From: Azomonas tarimensis
GTDB taxonomy: Bacteria > Pseudomonadota > Gammaproteobacteria > Pseudomonadales > Pseudomonadaceae
NCBI RefSeq assembly: GCF_042648805.1
Contig: NZ_JBHRXZ010000022.1
Coordinates: forward strand, 496,001 to 560,000
Direction: 5' to 3'
DNA length: 64,000 bases
The notes beneath the pieces were generated by a model. The model did not search any database, was not told the origin of the DNA, and saw only the letters and a list, made by a program, of their open reading frames with translations. Numbering within the stretch: the stretch's first letter is position 1; every line of letters starts with the position of its first letter. Positions 40,987 through 50,770 of the stretch are shown here, in pieces. Made by a program: the position numbers and the translations under genes.

Positions 40987-43900
40987 ATGGATAAAACGAT
41001 TTTTAACAGGATGACCCGTTGGCTGGCTTCGGACAGACAAGTCGCGTCAACTTTAAGAGGTGCCGCGCTTTACGCTGCGCTTGGCCTACTGGCGCTGGCG
41101 TTCATAGGCGTTGTTTTTTCTGAAACCTATGCCGGGTTCGTCAGATTTGCTCCGCTCGCCATTCTGGGTATCGTTGGGGTTTTGTACTTTCAGGTTGCGG
41201 CTGGAGTTATTAACTATAAGACTTGGATCCGGCTGTTGGGTTTCGGTGCGGTCGTTGCATATGTGCTGCTGGGCATCCTGAATGCCTACGTTAGTGCACG
41301 TATCTATAATGGCTCTCAGTATGATGGAGCCTTTCAGCTTTACTTTCCTTTGAGGCGTATGGATGGAGGGGAGTGGCCGGGTCGAGATTTCTTCTATTTT
41401 CATGGGCAACTCATACCGGCAATAGTCTATCCGCTGTTCAAGATATTAGGGTCGGATTTCTTTGCTGCACAACTGGCGGCAAAACTTGTCGACCTGGCAC
41501 TCCCGCTCGCTTATTTTTTCATTTTTCGCTGGCTGGGTCTGGGGAAAGGCAGATCGTTACTCGCCACCCTGCTGTTGGTAGGTCTCTTGGTGACCAATCG
41601 GTTCACCTTTGGTACACAGAATCCTATTGATGGAATCCACATCTATGCTCTTAGATCGGCAATACCTCTCTTATACCTAGCCTACATTTCAGTCAGGCTG
41701 GGTGATGATCGGTACCTGAATAATTTCGCTGGATTGTTTTACCGGAAAATTGTCTTGGTTCAGGCTCTGGTCTTCACTCTCGCCTTCTATCTGGGTGGTG
41801 AACAGGCCTTTTATCTGTTAGGGGCGATGATTCTGGCAAACATGATAGGTGCGGGAGCGCGCCCTCTACGCTGGTTGCTGATGGGATTATGCCTCGTAAC
41901 TCTATCTGTGTTGATTTTGATGGCCGCCAATGCCGTTCTGTTCGGTTCGCAGAAGCCTCTCTTGTACCTCGCGGAAACTTCGCAAAACCAGACCTGGTTC
42001 TATGGCAGCTATCCGAACGAGTTTCTGCATAGTCCACTGGATTTCTCACGCTATCGCAGCTCGACCTTCAAGGCCTCTGCTAAATTCATGGTTTGTGTCA
42101 TAGGCCTGCCGGTATTGCTTGGCATGACTTGGCGGCTCCGTTCAAGTCTCGGTCGGCCTCTTTTCATATATACGCTCACAGCGGGGGCATACGGCTTGGT
42201 CGGTTTGACCTCGCTTTTGGCGAGTTATGCTGGTGAGCAGTACGCCGACAACGCGATCAAGGTTATGTTGATTGTCGGAATCGTTCTGTTGGTTCAGTCC
42301 AGTTTCTGGAAAGTGCGCCTGTCAACGAATTCTCGAACGTCCCGAGTGATAAAGGATCTGCTTTCAGCATCGCCGCTAGTGCTGATCGTGGCGCTCATCG
42401 GGAGCCTGACAGCCACACTGGTTGCCTTGAACCCGGCCAGCAATTTGCGCCTTGCCAAATACATCGGCAACCCTATCCTGATGTCTCAGCCCGATCTTGG
42501 GGTTCAGCTTCCCTATTATCCGCTGAGTCTTGCGCCAGATCAGCGATTTCATGCCTCGCAGTTTCTCGCTTTGGCCCACGCCCAGGGGGATTCCGCTGCC
42601 CGGGTGATTTATCCAGAGTTCACTTATGCGCATGGGTTCGAGGAGGGGATAAAGGTTCTCTTCGAGGTCCGAGCTACCCAAGCCATACCTGATGCGCTGG
42701 CGATTGGCGATTTCTGCCTGTTTGGGTCAGAAGAACGCCGGGTCACAGCTATCGATCGGCAAGGACTCAAGCTCTATTTCGACTCCCCGACTCAGGTCAG
42801 GGGGGATTCCCGCAGTAGTCACATCGACTGCTACCGAAAGCAGGCGCAACGTTACATGGCGTTCCATGGGCAGACGCTGCGCCTTGAGCAGAACATATTC
42901 GACCGCTACTTCCACGGAGGTTTGTTCAGGAGTAGTAGTTTGCAGGTCAGGTTCAGGGCGGACGAAAGGAATAAAATTCGACCAGGCGACGAGATCACCC
43001 TGGATGGAGCTCGATACCGGATCGAAGAGGCCCATGCCAACGGTGTCGCCGTACTGGATTCGGCGGCGTCTCCGTTGCCTTTTGCCTTCGAGCGAGGCGC
43101 ATCCCATCAGCTTCGGCTGCATGTCAATACGGGTAACAGCTTCGCTCTGCGCCTGCGGGTTGCGTATACAGAGTCGGCGGTCACTCAGGTGATTATCAAT
43201 GATCATAGGGTGTTGGCCGAGATCGAGGATCACAATCAACTCTTCGTAGCGAGAACGAATCAGGCTGCGGAAATTATCGATGTTGATTTTGAACGCGCCA
43301 TCGTCACCCTGGCGGGCGCGCTGGACCCTGAGCAGTTGGCCTATGGATTGCACTTGGGCGAGCTGGACCTATCCCGTTTCGAGACTGTCGGGGAAATTCC
43401 CCCAGTGTTCCAGTTGATGAAAGGAATTCTCAGCGCCAAGACGTTTGAAAGCGGAGCTGCTGGCTCCAACATCGATTTCTACTTTCACACATTCAGTACC
43501 CGGCTCCTCGAGGATTATCTTCGAGGCTTCCAGGCTGCGGACCCCGAGTGGGTGACAGTCCCTTCGGGCCGCCATGTGAATAACTTCATCTGGTACGACA
43601 ACTGGCTCGTCCGAGCGCGATGGCCAGTATTTGAGCAGCTCCTCACCCACTACGATCCGGTTGGCTGGTCGAAATTCGAATCGTTCTGGGCAAAGGGAGA
43701 TACCCAGGTGTCCACCGCGGATTGGCAAGAGGTCTACCTGGACGGGCAGCGCGAGTTCGTCTTGCCCACAAAAGGAGCCGTCGCGGACTCGGGTGTCTGC
43801 CAGGTAACCGGGTATGTCGTGGAAATGGACTACCTCATCAGTGGTTGGCAGAAATCGCTGCCGCTGATCGGAGCCAGCACCCGGCACGCGGCGTTAATCG

Positions 43901-44124
43901 ACGACAGCCTGGGCGTTCCGCTGACATTCAATCCGAACGAGCAGAGGGTGCGGTTCCCTGTTTTTCCCACCGGCGAGGGCACCCGTATTCAGATCAAGTC
44001 GATTGCGCCGTTTGGGGTAGATACCCGAATCGAGGTCACTTCGGTTCGTTTTCGCAGGCTGGACTTGCCAACGGAACGCCTCGCGGCGGTAGCGGGTCGC
44101 TCAGCTGACAGCGTATGCCTGTGA
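40987..44124 (+). CDS. 1045-aa membrane protein: GT-C-like domain fused to a large soluble C-terminal module
   Basis: Residues about 20-480 hold some 12-13 membrane helices. After helix three, the loop YDGAFQLYFPLRRMDGGEWPG followed by RDFFYFHG resembles the first acidic periplasmic loop of GT-C glycosyltransferases (GT39/GT83-like). Residues about 490-1045 are soluble, probably periplasmic, with beta-rich segments (RMTLEQ-like strands, DRYFHGGLF, an HVNNFIWYDNWLVRARW block) that I do not recognise. Codon usage and composition are clearly more A+T-rich than flanking genes for the first two thirds, suggesting transfer. The gene follows the GtrB-like gene, whose lipid-linked sugar it could use. 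Function is inferred, not known. Confidence 0.65.
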   Translation: MDKTIFNRMTRWLASDRQVASTLRGAALYAALGLLALAFIGVVFSETYAGFVRFAPLAILGIVGVLYFQVAAGVINYKTWIRLLGFGAVVAYVLLGILNAYVSARIYNGSQYDGAFQLYFPLRRMDGGEWPGRDFFYFHGQLIPAIVYPLFKILGSDFFAAQLAAKLVDLALPLAYFFIFRWLGLGKGRSLLATLLLVGLLVTNRFTFGTQNPIDGIHIYALRSAIPLLYLAYISVRLGDDRYLNNFAGLFYRKIVLVQALVFTLAFYLGGEQAFYLLGAMILANMIGAGARPLRWLLMGLCLVTLSVLILMAANAVLFGSQKPLLYLAETSQNQTWFYGSYPNEFLHSPLDFSRYRSSTFKASAKFMVCVIGLPVLLGMTWRLRSSLGRPLFIYTLTAGAYGLVGLTSLLASYAGEQYADNAIKVMLIVGIVLLVQSSFWKVRLSTNSRTSRVIKDLLSASPLVLIVALIGSLTATLVALNPASNLRLAKYIGNPILMSQPDLGVQLPYYPLSLAPDQRFHASQFLALAHAQGDSAARVIYPEFTYAHGFEEGIKVLFEVRATQAIPDALAIGDFCLFGSEERRVTAIDRQGLKLYFDSPTQVRGDSRSSHIDCYRKQAQRYMAFHGQTLRLEQNIFDRYFHGGLFRSSSLQVRFRADERNKIRPGDEITLDGARYRIEEAHANGVAVLDSAASPLPFAFERGASHQLRLHVNTGNSFALRLRVAYTESAVTQVIINDHRVLAEIEDHNQLFVARTNQAAEIIDVDFERAIVTLAGALDPEQLAYGLHLGELDLSRFETVGEIPPVFQLMKGILSAKTFESGAAGSNIDFYFHTFSTRLLEDYLRGFQAADPEWVTVPSGRHVNNFIWYDNWLVRARWPVFEQLLTHYDPVGWSKFESFWAKGDTQVSTADWQEVYLDGQREFVLPTKGAVADSGVCQVTGYVVEMDYLISGWQKSLPLIGASTRHAALIDDSLGVPLTFNPNEQRVRFPVFPTGEGTRIQIKSIAPFGVDTRIEVTSVRFRRLDLPTERLAAVAGRSADSVCL

Positions 44125-45785
44125 TCGAAATACCCAGGGACTCCATGCCTGCTCCCGGGGCTGCCAGAGAGCAGAGGGCTGCGTACGGGTTGTGGGCGGG
44201 CATGTATCTTCTGGGTGTTTCGTTCATGCTGCTGCTCCCCCCCTGGGAGGGCTACGACGAGTTCGCCCATTACTCGTATGCGCAGCAGCTGGCGGACACC
44301 GGAACTGCTCCGTCCCTGCAGGAAGGCAGGCTGTCGACGGATGTGGAAGCCTACAGGCGGGCTACGCCGACGCCCTACAGCACGACCCCGCCCTTCGATG
44401 AAAACGAGGGTTGGACCTATCGGCAATGGTTCGGCAGGGATACGACCCCACGCACCCATGTGCACGTCCAGCCATTGACGAGCAGGGCCTTCTCGCCAGG
44501 CGAGGCGAGCAACTGGCAGGCGCAGCATCCGCCACTGTATTACAGCCTTCTCGCTCCTTTGGTGGCGCAAACCGCCGGCCTTTCCTGGGCCGGCCAGTTG
44601 CTGGTGTTGCGCCTGGCGTCCTGGACGGTGGCCTTTGCAGGCTTTGCCGTGTCGATCCTTGCGACTCGTCATCTGCTGCGTCGTCGCTTCCCGGATCTTG
44701 AGCGGGATTTCTTCTTGATCTCCGGGGCCTGGGCACTGGTGTTTCCCGGCTTCTTCCCGGAATTCGCGCGCCTGGGCAACGACTCGCTGGTTCTTCTGCT
44801 ACTGGGGCTGGCCTGGGCGGTGTTGCTGCGTCGTGCGTTGTCGCCCATGCATTGGGCCTGGTACGGGCTGCTCGGAATCCTGCTGGGCCTGGGCGCCCTG
44901 ACCAAGGTGACCTTCCTGCCGGTGGCAGTTGCCGCCCTGGCCTGGCTGGGATGGCTCGGCTGGCGTTGTGGCGGCTCGGGCGAGCGTTGGCGGACCTGGG
45001 GCGGCGCGCTGCTGGCCGGGCTGCTGTTCGCCTTGTTCTCGGCAGGCTGGTATCTGCGCAACCTGCTCGAGCGGGGTTCGCTGACCGGATTGGTCGAGCT
45101 TTCGGAAGAGGGGACGGGCGGAGCCTTGTTCTGGCTCAACGCGTTCGCCCACCCGTTCGAGCTGATCAAGGGCCTGCTGGGCATGCTGATGACCTTTGTC
45201 TGGGGCGCTTCGGCCTCCAGCGCCTACCCGCCTGTCTGGTCGGTGCTACCTCTGGTGCTGCCGGTGCTGGTGCTGCTGCCGCTGTCGCTGTTGCTGTTGC
45301 GCCGGCCGGCGTCAGAGGCGGTGGTGCTGGCGCTGTTGATGGTGGGCGCGGTTGGTGCCGGGCTGGTCTACTACCTGCTGGTGCGGGTTGCGGCCACGGG
45401 GGTAGGGGCCGGAGCGCCCGGATGGTACCTGCATACCCTGGTCGGGCCTCTGAGCCTGCTGCTGGCCGGCGGTTGGTCGTTGATCCGGGAGCGGGTTCGG
45501 CTGGCGCCGCTGCTTGCCCGTGTCTGGATCGGCTATGCGTTCTGCTTCTGCCTGACCGTCGCCTGGCTACAGCTGGCCCTGTTCAGCGGATGTGCGTTCA
45601 AGACAGCAGAGCGGAGAATCTATTCCTTCGACGATGTGTCCTGCCTCGGTGAGCTTCCCCGGCTCTACGCCAATCTCGACACCCTGGCCTATCCCGCCGC
45701 CGGCCTGGCGTTATCCTTCCTGGTTGCGGCCATGATGGTACTTGCGTGGCGCTGGCGAGATCGTCGTAGTCTCGAGCCGCGATGA
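44115..45785 (+). CDS. Polytopic GT-C-type membrane glycosyltransferase
   Basis: 556 aa with about 11 helices. After the first helix comes PPWEGYDEFAHYSYAQQLA, an acidic DE loop as in GT-C enzymes, then QHPPLYYSLLAPLV, the PxxY-type motif of PMT/ArnT-like and DUF2142-like proteins. The tail has a further Cys-bearing periplasmic loop. Start ATG 44115 overlaps the previous stop by ten bases; ATG 44145 has the better AGGGA site and may be the true start. The stop overlaps the flippase start (ATGA). Likely transfers a lipid-linked sugar in the periplasm. Confidence 0.72.
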   Translation: MPVIEIPRDSMPAPGAAREQRAAYGLWAGMYLLGVSFMLLLPPWEGYDEFAHYSYAQQLADTGTAPSLQEGRLSTDVEAYRRATPTPYSTTPPFDENEGWTYRQWFGRDTTPRTHVHVQPLTSRAFSPGEASNWQAQHPPLYYSLLAPLVAQTAGLSWAGQLLVLRLASWTVAFAGFAVSILATRHLLRRRFPDLERDFFLISGAWALVFPGFFPEFARLGNDSLVLLLLGLAWAVLLRRALSPMHWAWYGLLGILLGLGALTKVTFLPVAVAALAWLGWLGWRCGGSGERWRTWGGALLAGLLFALFSAGWYLRNLLERGSLTGLVELSEEGTGGALFWLNAFAHPFELIKGLLGMLMTFVWGASASSAYPPVWSVLPLVLPVLVLLPLSLLLLRRPASEAVVLALLMVGAVGAGLVYYLLVRVAATGVGAGAPGWYLHTLVGPLSLLLAGGWSLIRERVRLAPLLARVWIGYAFCFCLTVAWLQLALFSGCAFKTAERRIYSFDDVSCLGELPRLYANLDTLAYPAAGLALSFLVAAMMVLAWRWRDRRSLEPR

Positions 45786-47218
45786 TCCTGCGCAACAGCC
45801 TGCTGAGCCTTTCCTCGCTGGCCATACCTCTGCTGGTGGGGCTGCTGACCGTGCCCTTGATCATCGAGGCGCTGGGGCTCGAGCGTTTCGGTGTGCTGAC
45901 GCTGGTGTGGGCCGTGATCGGGTATGCCAGCCTGTTCGACCTGGGCATCTCGCGTGCGCTGACCAAGCGGGTCGCGGAGCTGCACGCACTGCCTGCCCGG
46001 CTTCGCACGGCCGTGAGGTCAGGCATCGGCTTGATGCTCCTGCTGGGTCTGCTCATGGGGCTGCTGACGCTGGCTGGCGCTTCGCTGCTCGATCACCAGC
46101 GCTTCGGTCTGGAGCGCGAGGAACACCGAAACGGCGCGTTGCTGCTGGCGCTCAGCGTGCCGCTGGTGATAGTGGGTGGCGGTTTGCGAGGGGCGCTTGA
46201 AGGGCTCCATCGCTTTGGCGTGGTGTCGGCGGTGCGTCTCGCCTTTGGACTGGTCACCTTTATCGCGCCGGTATATGCCCTGCAGCATGCGCCGCGCCTC
46301 GACGTGATCATCGCCATCATGCTCGCCGCGCGGATCCTCGGGCTGTGCGTGATGGGCTGGGCCTGCAGGGCTTATCTGGCCAAGGGACGCGGGACCCGCG
46401 GCCGCCGATGGGCAGAGCTCAGGCGGATGCTGACCTTTGGCGGCTGGGTCACGGTGTCGAACCTGGTCAGCGCCGTCATGCTCTATCTTGACCGTTTCGT
46501 CCTGGCCGCAGGGCCGCACGCTCCATCGTTGGCCTACTACACGACGCCCTACGAATTCGTCACCAAGCTGTTCATCCTGCCTTCGGCACTCAGTGGCGTG
46601 CTGTTTCCCCTGATGGCCAGGAGTGGCAAGGTCGAGGATGCCCACAGCGGCCTGCTAACGCTGGGCTGCTCGGCGGTGCTGGTTGCGGTCCTGCCTGTCG
46701 TAGGCACATTGGTGCTGTTCTCGACCGAGATTCTCCAGGGCTGGATATCGCCGGCCTTCGGCGAACATGCCTCGCTGCCGTTGCGGATCCTGTCCCTGGG
46801 TGTGCTGGTGAACTGCCTGGCGCAGATCTACCAGACCTACCTGCTGGGTCGCGGCAAGGCGTTCTGGATGGCGCGCCTGCACCTGATCGAACTCATCCTG
46901 TTTCTTCCCGCGCTGTATCTGGCGCTACGCTGGTACGGCATCGCCGGAGTTGCCTGGGTCTGGACCCTTCGGGTCGTGGGCGATGCCCTGGCGATGGGCT
47001 GGATGCTGCGCTGGCTGCAACTGCCCTCCAGCCAGCACTGGCTGCCGCTGGGGATCGCCATGGCGGCGGCTGGCGTAGTGTTTGGTTCGTCCTTCCTGGG
47101 CGTTCAGGCGCGTGGTCTGCTGGCTGCCGCGCTTTGGGCCGCATGCGCCCTTGCCGGGTATCTGCTGCTTCGTCATTCTGCCTGGAACAGAGCCGGAGTC
47201 CGCGAGCGGGCAGGCTGA
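45782..47218 (+). CDS. Wzx-like oligosaccharide flippase (MOP superfamily)
   Basis: 478 aa with 12-14 membrane helices. The start RNSLLSLSSLAIPLLVGLLTVPLIIEALG and the following FGVLTLVWAVIGYASLFDLGISRALTKR are typical of polysaccharide exporters of the MOP/PST family, which flip lipid-linked oligosaccharides to the periplasm. Four-base overlap with the upstream GT-C gene shows they act together. It ends the cassette: 51 bases later waaA begins. No Wzy polymerase is seen. Confidence 0.85.
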   Translation: MILRNSLLSLSSLAIPLLVGLLTVPLIIEALGLERFGVLTLVWAVIGYASLFDLGISRALTKRVAELHALPARLRTAVRSGIGLMLLLGLLMGLLTLAGASLLDHQRFGLEREEHRNGALLLALSVPLVIVGGGLRGALEGLHRFGVVSAVRLAFGLVTFIAPVYALQHAPRLDVIIAIMLAARILGLCVMGWACRAYLAKGRGTRGRRWAELRRMLTFGGWVTVSNLVSAVMLYLDRFVLAAGPHAPSLAYYTTPYEFVTKLFILPSALSGVLFPLMARSGKVEDAHSGLLTLGCSAVLVAVLPVVGTLVLFSTEILQGWISPAFGEHASLPLRILSLGVLVNCLAQIYQTYLLGRGKAFWMARLHLIELILFLPALYLALRWYGIAGVAWVWTLRVVGDALAMGWMLRWLQLPSSQHWLPLGIAMAAAGVVFGSSFLGVQARGLLAAALWAACALAGYLLLRHSAWNRAGVRERAG

Positions 47219-47269
47219 AGCGTTTTCCGCCTCTGCGCAGGAGCCTGCCAGCTGGTATTCTCCGCGCCC

Positions 47270-48532
47270 ATGAATCGCTCCCTCTACAGCATCCTCTTCC
47301 ATCTCGCCCTTCCGATCATCGCCCTGCGCCTGTTGCTGCGCGGGCGCAGGGCCCCGGCCTATCGGCGTCGCATCGGTGAGCGTTTTGCGGTCGGGCTGCC
47401 TGCATTCCAGCCCGGCGGGATCTGGGTGCATGCGGTGTCGGTGGGTGAAAGCATCGCGGCGGCGCCGATGATTCGCGCGCTGATGGAGCGCTACCCCGAG
47501 TTACCGGTCACCGTCACCTGCATGACCCCCACTGGCTCGGATCGAATCAGGGCGCTGTTCGGCGACCAGGTCCAGCATTGCTATTTGCCTTACGACCTTC
47601 CCTGGGCATCGGCACGCTTTCTTGACCGCCTGCGCCCGAAGGTCGCAATCATCATGGAAACCGAACTCTGGCCGAATCATGTTCACCAGTGCTCCAAGCG
47701 GGGCATTGCGACCATCCTGGCCAATGGCCGGCTTTCCGAACGCTCGGCTCGGGGCTATGCCAGGCTGGCGAAACTCACCGGCCCCATGCTGGCAGAGATG
47801 AGCTGGATCGCGGTGCAGACCGAAACCGAAGCCGAGCGATTCCGGCAGTTGGGGGCCTCGCCTGACAGCATCAGCGTCACCGGCTCGATCAAGTTCGACA
47901 TCAGTGTCGACCCGGAGCTTCCTGCCCGTGCGGCGGCGCAGCGGCAGGGCTGGGGCAGCCGGCCCGTCTGGATCGCTGCCAGCACCCATGCGGGGGAGGA
48001 CGAGATCGTTCTGGAGGCTCACCGCCGGTTGCTGACCGAGCGGCAGGACGCCCTGCTGATCCTGGTGCCAAGGCACCCCGAGCGCTTCGACAGCGTTTTC
48101 GGCCTCTGCCAGCGGGCTTCGTTTCCCACCCAGCGGCGCACCACCGGGGATGCGGTGACCGAGAGCCATCAGGTGTTGCTGGGCGATACCATGGGTGAGC
48201 TCCTGTATCTCTATGCCCTGGCGGACGTTGCCTTTGTCGGCGGCAGCCTGGTGCCCATCGGCGGCCATAACCCGCTGGAGCCTGTCGCCCTCGGGCTTCC
48301 CATCCTGACGGGGCCGCATCTGTTCAACTTCGCGGAGATTACCGAGCAGTTGCGTGAGCCCGGCGTCCTGCGCGTCCTGCAGACGGCCGAGGAGTTACAC
48401 GCGGCAGTGAGCGATCTGCTGGCAGATGCGAGCCATCGGGACGCCCTCGCCACCGCCGGCAGGCAGGTGCTCGGCAGAAACCAGGGGGCCTTGGAGCGCC
48501 TGATAAGAGGTATCTCCCAAAGGTTGCACTGA
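47270..48532 (+). CDS. waaA: Kdo transferase
   Basis: 420 aa, GT30 family, adding Kdo residues from CMP-Kdo to lipid A precursor at the inner membrane. The single N-terminal membrane anchor is followed by GGIWVHAVSVGESIAAAPMI (with the catalytic Glu), IIMETELWPN and the GGSLVPIGGHNPLEPVALGLPILTGPH donor block. ATG at 47270 is the only start giving the family N-terminus. In P. aeruginosa waaA (PA4988) is next to the PA4989-4993 block; here the sugar cassette sits between. Confidence 0.96.
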   Translation: MNRSLYSILFHLALPIIALRLLLRGRRAPAYRRRIGERFAVGLPAFQPGGIWVHAVSVGESIAAAPMIRALMERYPELPVTVTCMTPTGSDRIRALFGDQVQHCYLPYDLPWASARFLDRLRPKVAIIMETELWPNHVHQCSKRGIATILANGRLSERSARGYARLAKLTGPMLAEMSWIAVQTETEAERFRQLGASPDSISVTGSIKFDISVDPELPARAAAQRQGWGSRPVWIAASTHAGEDEIVLEAHRRLLTERQDALLILVPRHPERFDSVFGLCQRASFPTQRRTTGDAVTESHQVLLGDTMGELLYLYALADVAFVGGSLVPIGGHNPLEPVALGLPILTGPHLFNFAEITEQLREPGVLRVLQTAEELHAAVSDLLADASHRDALATAGRQVLGRNQGALERLIRGISQRLH

Positions 48533-48732
48533 GCCTGCCCGCGCTGCCCCAATGGAATTCGGCCGCTTCTGCGCTGTCTTTCAAAGGTCTCGGGCAGCAA
48601 GGACCAGATGTGGCCTCCATGGAGCGTATTTCCCCCCGCAGGACCTCTTTTTCTCCCCAAGACCGCGCCCTTCACAACGGCTTGACGGTCCGGGTTGCCA
48701 TGACGCCCCCATTCTGTCGCGTTCTCTGACGC

Positions 48733-49689
48733 ATGAGGGTGCTGGTGACTGGAGCTGGTGGCTTCGTCGGCCAAGCCGTGCTGGCGCGCTTGCAGGCTGA
48801 GCCGGACTGGGAGCCCGTAGCGGCTTATCGCCGGCCCGGAACTGCCGCGCCGCCCGGTGTCCGCGCGCTCATCATCGGCGACCTGGCCGATGATTGGCAG
48901 GTGGGCCTGGAAGGCGTTCAGGTGGTGATCCATTGCGCCGGTCGGGCGCATGTCATGCAAGACACCTCGGCGGATCCGCTTGCCGAATTCCGCAAGGTCA
49001 ATGTCGCGGGCACCTTGCATCTGGCGAGACAGGCAGCGAACGCAGGTGTCAGGCGTTTCATTTTCCTGAGCTCCATCAAGGTCAATGGTGAGGCCACCGA
49101 GCCCGGGCATGCCTATACCGCTCAGGATCGACCGGCCCCTGGCGACCCTTACGGTATCTCCAAGTGCGAGGCCGAAAGGCAATTGCTGGCGCTGGGCCGC
49201 GAGACCGGAATGGACGTGGTCGTGATCCGCCCGGTACTGGTGTACGGCCCAGGCGTAAAGGCCAACTTCCGCAGCCTGCTCGGCTGGGTGAGCAAGGGGG
49301 TTCCGCTGCCACTCGGTGCGTTGCATAACAAGCGCAGCCTGGTGGCGCTGGATAACCTGGTCGACTTGATCCGCGTCTGCGTCCTCCACCCGGCTGCGGC
49401 AAACCGGACGTTTCTGGTCAGCGATGGTGACGATCTGTCCACCACCGAACTGCTGCAGCGGGTGGCCCTGGCCATGGGGCGTTCGCCACGGCTGATACCG
49501 GTGCCCGCAGCCTGGCTGATGGCCGGGGCAAAATTCGCCCGCCGGGAGGATATCGCGCGACGGCTGTGCGGGTCCCTGCAGGTGGATATCGGCGATGCCC
49601 GGCGATTGCTCGGCTGGCAGCCGCCAGTAGGCGTGAACCAGGCCCTGAAAAAGACCGCCGACGCCTTTCTCGCGGAGCAGCCACGATGA
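48733..49689 (+). CDS. wbpV: WbpV-like NAD-dependent sugar epimerase/dehydratase
   Basis: 318 aa, extended short-chain dehydrogenase. The VLVTGAGGFVGQAVLARL nucleotide motif is at the start, the catalytic Tyr/Lys in DPYGISKCEAE (YxxxK) near residue 140, and S in FLSSIKVNGE. In P. aeruginosa O6-type clusters WbpV makes the QuiNAc precursor with WbpM. It is 200 bases after waaA; ATG at 48733 is preceded only by a weak ribosome site. Four-base overlap with wbpL. Confidence 0.85.
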   Translation: MRVLVTGAGGFVGQAVLARLQAEPDWEPVAAYRRPGTAAPPGVRALIIGDLADDWQVGLEGVQVVIHCAGRAHVMQDTSADPLAEFRKVNVAGTLHLARQAANAGVRRFIFLSSIKVNGEATEPGHAYTAQDRPAPGDPYGISKCEAERQLLALGRETGMDVVVIRPVLVYGPGVKANFRSLLGWVSKGVPLPLGALHNKRSLVALDNLVDLIRVCVLHPAAANRTFLVSDGDDLSTTELLQRVALAMGRSPRLIPVPAAWLMAGAKFARREDIARRLCGSLQVDIGDARRLLGWQPPVGVNQALKKTADAFLAEQPR

Positions 49690-50711
49690 TGTCCTGGTGG
49701 TGGCTGCCCGCCGTTGCCGGGCTTTCGCTGATGCTGGCGGGCAGCCTGCGCCACTACGCCCAGGCACGGGATCTGGTCGATGTACCCAATGCCCGGAGCT
49801 CGCATTCCACCCCGACCCCACGCGGTGGCGGAGTTGCCATCGTGGTGAGCTTTCTGCTGGTGATCCTGGCGCTGTTCCTGGGAGGCACGGTGGAGCCCTC
49901 GCTCGCCTGGGCCTTGCTTGGCGGAGGGCTGGCGGTGGCCGCGCTCGGCTTTTTCGACGACCACGGACACATCCCCGCCGGGTGGCGTCTGCTGGGGCAC
50001 TTTTGCGCGGCGACCTGGGCGCTGGCCTGGCTGGGTGGCTTTCCGCCATTGGTCGTGCTGGGCATGGAACTCGATCTCGGCTGGTTCGGCCACATCGGCG
50101 CCGCGGTCTACCTCGTATGGCTGCTGAATCTCTACAATTTCATGGACGGCATCGACGGGATCGCCAGTGTGCAAGCCATAACCCTGTGCCTGGGGGGCGC
50201 CCTGCTGTTCGCGCTACTGGCGACCGAGGCGGCCAGCCGATCGGCGACCATCCTGCTGCTGCTGGCGGCTGCCGTCGCCGGGTTCCTGTACTGGAACTTC
50301 CCTCCGGCACGCCTGTTCATGGGCGATGCGGGGAGCGGCTTTCTCGGCATGGCGTTCGGCATTCTCTCGCTCCATGCCGCCTGGCAGGCGCCCGTGCTGC
50401 TGTGGAGCTGGCTGATTCTGCTCGGCGTTTTCATCGTCGACGCCACCTTTACCCTGCTCCGACGTCTGATGCGTGGAGAGAGAGTCCACGAGGCTCATCG
50501 AAGCCACGCCTACCAGGCAGCGTCCCGTCGTCACGGCGGCCACCTGCCGGTGACCCTGGGGGTGATGGTGATCAACCTCGCCTGGCTGCTGCCCATCGCT
50601 GTCTGGGTGGCCTGGGGTGGGCTCGATGGGATGCTCGGCCTGATCGTCGCTTATGTACCGCTGGTTTTGCTCGCCATCCGCTACGGAGCGGGTGGCCGTG
50701 AGGCTCCGTAG
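49686..50711 (+). CDS. wbpL: Undecaprenyl-phosphate glycosyl-1-phosphate transferase, WbpL/WecA type
   Basis: 341 aa, polytopic with 10-11 helices. The acidic motifs GFFDDHGHIPAGWR and NLYNFMDGIDGIA, and the HEAHRSHAYQ cytoplasmic histidine loop, are those of the WecA/MraY superfamily; the RSSHSTPTPRGGG start matches WbpL. It begins O-antigen units by loading a HexNAc-1-phosphate onto undecaprenyl phosphate. The frame opens upstream at 49566, but ATG at 49686 overlaps the wbpV stop and fits the family. Followed 59 bases on by wbpM. Confidence 0.9.
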   Translation: MMSWWWLPAVAGLSLMLAGSLRHYAQARDLVDVPNARSSHSTPTPRGGGVAIVVSFLLVILALFLGGTVEPSLAWALLGGGLAVAALGFFDDHGHIPAGWRLLGHFCAATWALAWLGGFPPLVVLGMELDLGWFGHIGAAVYLVWLLNLYNFMDGIDGIASVQAITLCLGGALLFALLATEAASRSATILLLLAAAVAGFLYWNFPPARLFMGDAGSGFLGMAFGILSLHAAWQAPVLLWSWLILLGVFIVDATFTLLRRLMRGERVHEAHRSHAYQAASRRHGGHLPVTLGVMVINLAWLLPIAVWVAWGGLDGMLGLIVAYVPLVLLAIRYGAGGREAP

Positions 50712-50770
50712 GGTGCGGACGTCAGCCAGGGCGTCCGCTGTCACAGTCGTACTGGCTGGGAGGTCCGCCC

